Shown in pieces: positions 54,234 through 64,000 of a stretch of 64,000 nucleotides of DNA. This DNA comes from Piromyces finnis (taxonomy: Eukaryota; Neocallimastigomycota; Neocallimastigomycetes; Neocallimastigales; Neocallimastigaceae). The DNA is taken from the NCBI GenBank assembly GCA_002104945.1, contig MCFH01000031.1:423501-487500 (forward strand), read 5' to 3'. The notes under the pieces were generated by a model that saw only the letters and a list, made by a program, of their open reading frames with translations, was not told the origin of the DNA and ran no database searches. The translations under genes and the position numbers were made by a program. Position 1 is the stretch's first letter, and every line of letters begins with the position of its first letter.

Positions 54234-56324
54234 TTATTCTTCATCATCGTCAATATCATCTAAGCCTTCTAAATCTTCTTCTGCAAATAATTCTTCATTA
54301 ACCTTAATTTCTTCCTCGACATTTGATATTGATTCTTTCATGTCACTAACATCAATTTCTTTACCCTTATCATTTGATTCCTTAGTATTTTCGGTATTAT
54401 CTTCAGAATCTTCTCTAACATATTCGTCCATAGCATCATCATCATCATCATATGGATTAGCTAATTCTGGGTTAAAGTCGAATAATTCACGACCAGAGAA
54501 TCCCATTCCACTCTTCATACCAGCCTTGTATTTTTGGTAAGCATCAGCTCTAGCCTTAGCCTTTTCTTGTTCTTCCTTTTCTTTTTGAAGTTTGCGTTCA
54601 GCCTTCCACTTATTAAATGATTCATATGTAATTGGTGTAAGATTTGAACCAAGTTTATGACGCTAAATAATATTATTATAATATTATAATATTAAACATA
54701 ATTAACAAAAAATTATCCATTAAATTAAATTAATAATATTTGATATAATATTTTAAATTAATTTATTATTCTTAATTACTTCAGTTTCCAAAAATTCTTC
54801 AAGAGTAATTTCATTTTCTTTTGCAGCTTCACGAGCTCTTTTTTCTTCTTCAGTTTCCTTTTTCTTTAATACATAACCTGGTGGTAAACAATGTCTATAT
54901 TTACATTTACTTCCACCATTTGGACATTCCCAGAACTTTTATATTTATTGTAATTTATATTAATATTTTCTATATTACTATTTAAATTACATTATTAAAT
55001 ATATTAAATACTTACGAAACCATATTTCTTTGTTTCGATAGCTTCTAAGAAATATTTACAGACAATTTCTGTTGGCTTTTGACTATTATCTTTACCAAAT
55101 TTCTTATCAATAACAGATTCCAATTTGGATTGATCCCAATTTTCCATAGTTTCATCTGTTAAATTACATTTCATTTACAAAAAATTTAGATTGTATTCCA
55201 ATAATTAATTATCATTCTTATTAATAAAATTACCATCTTTTCCTTTTTTATTCTTTCCGGAATTACCGCGATAATCAGTGTATAAATCAATCTTTTCAGT
55301 TTTACGTTCAATATTCAAATCGTGTGAAAATTTACAACGATTTCCTTTTTGGCATGTACCTGCTTTAAAGTAAGCACATAAAATAGTTTTTGGATCAACA
55401 CCTTTTTTATTTTTATTTAAAAAATATATATATACATATTAATACAATATAGCAATGCAACTATTTATTTATAATATTTATTATAAAATTTACCAAATGG
55501 AACTTTTTGTTGTATTTGAACTGGTTTGAAAATTTCTTTTAATTCAGTTTTTCTTTTTGCTTCTTCTTTTTTCTTTTGTTCAAGTTTCTTCTTTCTTTCT
55601 TCTTCTTGTTTCTATGATATTTTATGTTTATACTTAATAATTATCCATCATCTTAATATCAATCATATAATTATTTGAAAATTTATTTTACCATAGCTTT
55701 TCTGTTACCAGCTTGATTAACTTGTTGTTGAACTTGTTGAACATACTTTAAATATGAAAAAAATAAAATATATATAGAAAAAAATCATTATTATTCATAT
55801 TAATTTAAAATTATGCATAACAAATGATTTGTTTAAATTTAGTTGTCTTATTATATTAAAAACTATTTTTAGCTATATTCTAATTAAATTTATTTCCCAT
55901 TCAACATAATCCTGTATTTTATCATTATCAATTTTATTTTATTTTAAATACATAAAATCTAATTTTATATTACATCGAAACATTAAAAAAAAAATAAAAT
56001 TAAAATTCTGATTGATAATGATAATTATTAAGTTCTTTTTTAATTATTATTATTACTTAATTGTTAATTGATAACATTTTTCCTTTATTTTTGTTTATTA
56101 TCCTATTGTTAACTTTTACTGATTTTAATTATTCAAGACATCAAGTAAATAAATAGTTTATATATATGCTATATTTAAATCATTTTAATATCATCTGAAA
56201 TTACTTTAGCAACTTTACTGGACTTCTTCTTGTTCTTTAATCCAAAAGTCTTATCTTCAATAATCTTATTTTTGAGCTTTTGCTCAGTTTTAGAAGACAT
56301 TTGTGGTTGCTTTTTCTTGGCCAT
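54234..56324 (-). CDS. TMA46: ZC3H15/Tma46-type CCCH zinc-finger protein (DRG1 partner)
   Basis: Seven exons run from ATG 56324 to the stop at 54234. Approximate borders are 56205-56324, 55694-55746, 55497-55614, 55233-55406, 55017-55157, 54781-54938 and 54234-54663; the protein is about 400 aa. The N terminus [20 protein letters not shown] and [12 protein letters not shown] is the family start. Two CCCH fingers follow: [19 protein letters not shown], and a second with Cys at CKYF, then [12 protein letters not shown]. The C-terminal DFRP region has [15 protein letters not shown] and FNKWKAERK, ending in [15 protein letters not shown] and an acidic tail. Yeast Tma46 and human ZC3H15 (DFRP1) bind and stabilise the GTPase Rbg1/DRG1 and associate with translating ribosomes in the cytoplasm. 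Confidence 0.93.
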
Positions 56325-56787
56325 TTTGTTTTATTAATATTTTATTAACAATTATAAACAGATTTTAAATAAAATATTATCAATACATAAATACATATTA
56401 AAAGAACAAAAAATAATGTAGGTAATATTAATTTATAGCCACTTATATGATTGGATAATATTATGTAAATTTTAAAATGTATAAAATTTATGTACTTCTT
56501 AATTAAAATTAATATTTTATTAATATTACAAATAATGAAAACATACAATTTCTTACTTTTTTATAAAATACAAAATACTATCATTGCACAAAACACAAAA
56601 TATTAAGTTTTATTAATTTTGCTAATTTATAAGAATATTTTGTTCTTCTTATTATTTATTTAATTGTATTATTTATTTTTATTTTTTACTTATTATTTAT
56701 AAAAATATAAATAAAATATAATATAATAAATATATATATTTTATTATATTGAAAATTTTACAGTTTCGTAAAATTTATTTGTTTTAT
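56325..56787. other. Intergenic, ZC3H15 promoter side
   Basis: 460 bp between the ZC3H15 start and the EBP1 stop. AT-rich, nothing specific recognised. Confidence 0.5.
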
Positions 56788-58690
<1,903 letters not shown>

Positions 58691-59246
58691 TTTTGCAATT
58701 ATTACTGTTTAATTTTATTATTATTTATTTCTTGGTTTTATTTTTTGGTTTTATTTTTATTTTTATTTTTTGTGTTTTTTTAAAATTATATATAATGTTA
58801 CAAATATTATATATAATTATTTGACTTTAAAAGAATATATATTTCCTATACATCACATAAATAAATTCAAAATTATAAATATTAAATTGATTGGATAATT
58901 TGATCAATATTATTTGGATGATTAATTTTTAAATAATTAACTTTATATTAATTTATAAAATATAATTAATTAACAAGTAAAATAATTACAATTTAACATT
59001 CATTTTCCAACTGAAAAATTATAAAATAAAGGTATTATTAACAATTGAGTATATATTATTTAATATTTTTAACTTTAAGTATTAATTATATAAAATTGTA
59101 TTAAATAATTAAATACACAATTTGTTAATTAAAATAAAATTTATATAAAAACCATCCATTAAAAATTTTTATTAAATAAATTATTTATTTTATATTATTG
59201 ATACGTATATTTAATATTAATAATATTAATAATGATGATAATAATG

Positions 59247-59282
<36 letters not shown>

Positions 59283-59287
59283 GAAAA
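58691..59287. promoter_or_regulatory. Bidirectional EBP1 / USP39 promoter region
   Basis: About 600 bp between two divergent ATGs, A/T-rich. The segment just before the USP39 ATG is (AAT/GAT)n and open in frame, but has no earlier ATG. No motif identified. Confidence 0.4.
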
Positions 59288-61912
59288 ATGCAAAAGTCAC
59301 TAAAAAGAAAAAGAGACGATAATGATGAATTAAGACCCGGAGGACTCTACCTTGATACAGTAATTATAACTAACATTTATCCTCCTATCTATTTTAAATA
59401 TGAATGCTAATTTTTACAATTTTCAAATTTATTTCTTATTTTTATATATATATATATATTCTTTGCAATATGATATGATAACCTGTTAATTGCATTATAA
59501 AAAATGGATTGCTATTTTTTTTTAATTTTTCAACAATTTATAATATTTTATAATTTAAAATTTATACTCATCTAAAAATTACGATAATCAAAAATAGATT
59601 AGAAGAACTTATTTAGATTTTGATTTTGAAAAGGTTTGCTCCATATCATTATCAAATTTAAATGTATATGCGTGCTTAGTTTGTGGGAAATATTATCAAG
59701 GTACTCTATTTTTATTATTATTGATATTATTGTTATTGTTATTTTAATAAATAACATATAAAAATGTTCAAGGTTTTATATTAATCAAAATGTAATTTAA
59801 TAATAAAAAAGGAAGAGGCACAACATCGCATGCTTATATTCATAGTTTACATGAAGACCATCATGTATTTATAAATCTACATACTCTCAAAGTAAATTCA
59901 ATGAAATAGTATAAATTAATAAATAACTTTAAACTTATTAAAAATGAAAAACTAATTTATCAATAATTTAAAAGGCTTATATTTTACCTGATGGATATGA
60001 AGTTAATGATTCTTCTTTAGATGATATCAAGGTTTTTATATTAAATTAAATTATATAAAATATAATAATATATCAATTTAGGATGTAAAAATAACACTAG
60101 ATTTTTATATATTATTTAGTATGTTATTAAGCCAACTTTCACAAAAGAGCAAATTAAACTATTAGATAAAAATAATAATTATTGTTATGATCTCAATAAT
60201 AAAAAATATCTTCCAGGTATAGTAATTAAATTTTTAAAAAGTATATAACATAATATGTTATTATCATTATAAATTTTAAATTATATTTATATGCATTATT
60301 TCTAAAGGATTTATTGGTCTCAACAATATTAAGAAGAATGATTATATAAATGTTATTATTCAAGCACTTATTCATATTACACCATTAAGAGACTTTTTCT
60401 TAAGAAATGACAAAGAATCTAAAAGTGAATTAGTTAATAGGTTTGGAATGTTAATTAGAAAAATGTGGAATTCAAGAGCATTTAAAGCACAAGTTAGTCC
60501 ACACGAATTATTGCAAGTATGTTTATTTTTCTATAAGTAAAATCATTGATTGTATATATATATAAGATATAAATAATTAATTATATAAATACATAAAGGA
60601 AATTAGTAATGCTAGTAAAAAAAAATTTTTGTTAACAGAACAAAATGATCCAGTAGATTTTTTATATTGGTTTTTAAATACATTACATTTTGCATTAGGT
60701 GGAACAAGAAAAAAAAAGAGTAAATTAATTATAATATTAATAATATTTATTTAAATAAATTTTATACTTAATTAACAAAATCTAAAATAATTAAATTTGG
60801 AATTTTTAAAATTAAATAATTAAACAAACAAATTTATCAATATTAAATAATAAGGTATAATTCAAGAAACTTTCCAAGGAAAATTACAAATTGAATCACA
60901 AACTATATTAGCTGAACCAGAAGAAGGAAAGGAAAAATTTCAAAAAACTGATTTTGAAAGTGACAGGGGTAATATGAAATAATAATCATTAGTCATTATA
61001 ATAAAAATATATATAGATTTCAATATTTAGTAACTATTAATAAATATAAAATAAAAATCAAATAGAAGTAACAAAAGTAGTATCGCCATTTATGGTATTA
61101 GTTCTTGATCTACCACCACCACCATTATTCCAAGATGAAATGGAACAAAATATCATTCCTCAAGTATGATATAAATAGCATATCGTTTTTATTATTTAAA
61201 TAAAAATCTCTAATTTTCATAAATAACTATTAGGTATCATTATCATCTCTTCTTTGTAGATATGATGGTAAAACTATACAGGTAAGATTAGTATACATTT
61301 AAGAATTATTTAAATAATATTAAATATTAAATTTTATTAATAAAAATAAAACTAGGAAATAGGAAATACATTAAAAAGATATAAATTATTAAAACTACCG
61401 AACTACCTAATTTTCAATGCTAAAAGATTTAATAAAAACAATTGGTCACAAGAAAAAAATCCAACTATTATTAATTTCCCAATTAAAAATGTTGATATGA
61501 AAGAATGTAATTATGCGATTTATAAAATAATTTTTGATATAAAGTAAAATAGTAATAATAATTAATAAAATATAAAATTAGACTTAGATACTGATCCAAA
61601 TGATAAAGAAGAATATAAATATGACCTAGTAGCTAATATATGCCATGAAGGAAAAGATAGTCCTAAGAATGGTTCATATAAAGTGCAAGTATACTGCAAA
61701 GGAAAAGATCAATGGTTCCAAATTCAAGATTTATTTGTTGAAGAAATTATGCCACAAATGATTTTCTTATCAGAAACTTATATTCAAGTAAGTAAAAATT
61801 AATATTGCTTTTCCTAATTCTAATAAATAATAAACGTGAAAGTACCATAATTAATATCGTATTATATTTTAACTAGATATGGGAACGTAAATTTAGTGAA
61901 GAAAGCAAGTAG
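59288..61912 (+). CDS. USP39: USP39/Sad1-type spliceosomal ubiquitin-protease-like protein
   Basis: Thirteen exons total 1392 nt and give 463 aa: 59288-59359, 59598-59700, 59812-59891, 59975-60031, 60120-60216, 60308-60516, 60599-60719, 60855-60968, 61066-61163, 61234-61281, 61356-61506, 61582-61787 and 61877-61912. The N-terminal UBP zinc finger reads DFDFEKVCSISLSNLNVYAC, LVCGKYYQGRGTTSHAYIHS and HHVFINLHTLK. The USP-like fold follows: YLPGFIGLNNIKKNDYINVI, FGMLIRKMWNSRAFKAQVSP, FLNTLHFALGGT, NPTIINFPIKNVD, QIQDLFVEEIMPQMI and YIQIWERKF. The catalytic Cys is Asp (NIKKNDYI) and the GHY His is replaced (NGSY), as in all USP39/Sad1 proteins. Homologues act in U4/U6.U5 tri-snRNP assembly in the nucleus. 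Confidence 0.96.
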
Positions 61913-62560
61913 TTTACTAAATTCTTAATATCAATATTATATATTATAATTGTCAATATATTTTGAAAAAAAAAAAAGAAAAGAAAAATAATATTTGGAA
62001 ATAAAAATTATTGAATTAAAAAAAATTTATTAATTTATTAATAAATATTTAAATACTCATTCCATTCATCTATATGTCTTTTAAATGTAAACAAAAAAAG
62101 TTATATATAAAAAGATATTTTTAAATTTTATAATATTTAAAATTAATATTTTAATTGTTATTTAATAACACTTATGGATTATGATAAAAATAATATTTGT
62201 TGATTGATTTTTGTATAAATAGTAATTTATTTATGAATTATTAAATTAATAGCATTAAATTTTTATAACTCTATAAAATTATTTTTTAATATGAAAATGC
62301 TACTAAAGAAATTAAATACAGATTATAAATATAATGATTTTGCTTTGTTTCGTTTTTTTTTTAATTTGTTTGTTTTTTTACTACTATTTTTAAATTCCTT
62401 TATAGATATTGTTGATTTTTATATTAAATGTTTATTGTAAATTTCTAGATTAACTTAATTTCTCGGTTTGTTTTGACTTTTTTGTTACTGTTGATTATTG
62501 AATTTGTATGATTATATTATTTTTTTTTTTTCTTTTTGTTATTATATATAAAAAAAAAAA
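61913..62560. other. Intergenic between convergent USP39 and Tom22
   Basis: AT-rich with poly-A and poly-T tracts. It serves as the two 3' flanks. No gene seen. Confidence 0.6.
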
Positions 62561-62611
62561 TTATTCTTCATCTTCCTTTGGAACAACTCTTGAAAGTAAC
62601 TATATTTATTA

Positions 62612-62687
<76 letters not shown>

Positions 62688-63133
62688 AATAAAAATATAT
62701 ATAATAATAAATAAATTTAAAATTAGAATACTATTAATAAAAATATTATAGAAATTTATTAGTGTACCTGGTGTTGTCTATATTGTTGTTCTTGAGCTTT
62801 TTGATTTTCTTGATGTATAGCAGCTTGTTCTCTTTCAATTTCTAAAACTACTGGTAAAGCAAGTATACTAGCAGCAGTAACTAAAATCCAAGCACTATTA
62901 CCAACAGCTTTTAATAAACCGAATGACTTTGAAAATAAGGAAGAAGCTGAATTTGAAATTCTAGCTCTAGTTTCTGGAGGAACAATATCTTTTAAAGCCA
63001 TTACTCTTGACATAAAAGTTTCATCGTCATCAATTTCGGAATCTTCTTCATCAGAAGAAGTATATTCTTCTTCTTCTTCTTCTTCTGAAACTAAAACATT
63101 ATTTTTATCTTCAATTTCTTCTAAGTAAGCCAT
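62561..63133 (-). CDS. TOM22: Tom22, outer-membrane protein import receptor subunit
   Basis: Two exons, 62768-63133 and 62561-62599, join at CAG, GTACAC ... ATATAG, TTACTT to give 134 aa. The acidic cytosolic receptor part (SEEEEEEE ... DEEDSEIDDDE) is followed by the family signature ETFMSRVMALKDIVPPETRA and RISNSASSLFSKSFGL. The single TM anchor is AWILVTAASILALPVVLEI with EREQA behind it, then a Gln/His-rich intermembrane tail ending LLSRVVPKEDEE. Tom22 joins the TOM receptors to the Tom40 channel. If the host is an anaerobic gut fungus, the organelle is a hydrogenosome. The intron contains an ATT satellite. Without the second exon the ORF would end three codons after the donor (VH-stop). 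Confidence 0.9.
62609..62684. repeat. (ATT)n microsatellite in the Tom22 intron
   Basis: About 25 ATT triplets between the two Tom22 exons. Confidence 0.9.
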
Positions 63134-63631
63134 TTCTTTAAATAATATATCAATTAAATAATTTATATTATATCAATTTATTTGAATTATATATTGGTAA
63201 AATGTTAATAAGATATGAAAATATTTAAATAAACCAGAATTCTTATTATCTATTTCATGATTATTTACCAAAAAAATTTTATTATATTCAAAGTGTATTT
63301 ACAAAAAAAATTATAATTGTTTTTCATTAATTTGGATAAAATTCAAAATGTAAAAAAAAGAAACTAATAAGATGATTGGGTAGATTAATAATTAATTTCT
63401 TTTTTTTCTGTAATAGTAATAAAAATTTTAAACTTTTTCGTAATAATATATGTTAATAAATTTATGGATATTTTATATTTAATACATTTTTAAAAAAAGT
63501 TTAATATACTATTTCATATTGTATCAATAAATTTAATTAAATATAAAAGGTTTATTTGACATTTAAATAATTTATCCTTTATAAAATTTAAAACAATTAA
63601 TTATCAATAGTAATAAATATTAAAGAGTACT
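63134..63631. promoter_or_regulatory. Bidirectional Tom22 / ORC4 promoter region
   Basis: 500 bp between divergent ATGs, AT-rich. No defined element recognised. Confidence 0.4.
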
Positions 63632-64000
63632 ATGTTGCAAGATACCTTACCCAATATTAATAAAAAAGATATAAATAATGTTAAAAGAATAATATTAAAT
63701 AATTTAACTGGTAAATCCTATACCAATAAATTAATTGGTTTAGAAGAACAATACAAGTAAAACTTTTATTTCTTCCTTATTTCTATATATATATGAATAT
63801 AATAATATTATTATTAATTATTAAAGAAAAAGTATAAGGCATTTATTTAATTATTTATTTTATCTTTATTTTTAATATATACTTATCAAATAAATGAATA
63901 TTAATTAATTTTAAATTATATCAAATATAAATATAAAGTACTTTATATGATATATGTAAAAAAACTATAGAAACGGGTGAAAGTAATTCAACTTTATTAA
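63632..64000 (+). CDS. ORC4: ORC4, origin recognition complex subunit 4 (5' end only)
   Basis: ATG 63632 opens exon 1 (63632-63756), then GTAAAA ... AAAG leads to exon 2 (63939-64000, running off the window). The product reads MLQDTLPNINKKDINNVKRI, then LIGLEEQY followed by LYDICKKTIETGESNSTLL. The 'L-x-G-L-E-x-QY ... GESNS-x-LL' pattern is the ORC4 N terminus directly before the Walker A motif, which lies beyond the edge. ORC4 is an AAA+ subunit of the complex that marks replication origins. Confidence is limited by the short visible length. Confidence 0.75.

Noticed and set aside
62508-62714. Plus-strand poly-Tyr ORF
   Set aside because: It is the complement of the Tom22 last exon and its intronic ATT array.

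Overview
The window is extremely AT-rich eukaryotic DNA. Compact coding blocks are split by short GT-AG introns and separated by long gene-poor stretches full of A/T homopolymers and ATT, AAT or ATTT microsatellites. Several points suggest an early-diverging fungus, most likely an anaerobic gut fungus (Neocallimastigomycota): Asn-, Gln- and acidic-rich low-complexity protein segments, a transmembrane SH3 protein, a bacterial-type PD-(D/E)XK (Rpn/PDDEXK_2) nuclease domain in an intron-containing gene, truncated LINE copies, and fungal-type ORC4, Tom22 and ING genes. A dictyostelid-like genome is the main alternative. This placement is inference.

Layout. 1-2895 (minus): a protein with two tandem FCP1/NIF-type HAD phosphatase domains, cut by the window edge. 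3571-4189 (plus): a frameshifted LURP-one/tubby-like relic. 4900-6750 (minus): a complete nine-exon ING-family PHD protein with an 8-nt microexon. 9308-10691 (minus): a Sel1-repeat protein. 16791-19484 (minus): a large single-exon leucine-rich-repeat protein. 24343-25514 (plus): dephospho-CoA kinase. 27002-30460 (minus): an Rpn/PDDEXK_2 domain fused to a very long acidic tail with a 132-bp tandem repeat.

31553-41717 (plus): a tandem array of four related small multi-membrane-span genes with the same exon plan. Two carry Pro/Asn-rich tails with PPxY motifs, one has lost the tail, and one is decaying. 44702-47566 (plus): a signal-peptide / single-TM / SH3 / Gln-rich-coil protein. 48618-48689 (minus): tRNA-Glu(CUC). 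49370-52266: two 5'-truncated LINE copies plus an older reverse-transcriptase fragment; one copy has an 11-bp target-site duplication.

52921-58690 (minus): three consecutive translation genes: ribosomal protein uL23, ZC3H15/Tma46 and EBP1/PA2G4. 59288-61912 (plus): 13-exon USP39/Sad1, divergent from EBP1. 62561-63133 (minus): Tom22, divergent from the start of ORC4 (63632-64000, plus, partial).

Exon joins were worked out by hand from splice sites. In every gene called complete where I summed all coding exons, the total is a multiple of three; the ZC3H15 length is only approximate. Functions rest on recognised family motifs, not on a database search. The most novel items are the tandem PY-motif membrane array, the nuclease/acidic-tail fusion, the double HAD-domain protein with a degenerate first domain, and the ING microexon.
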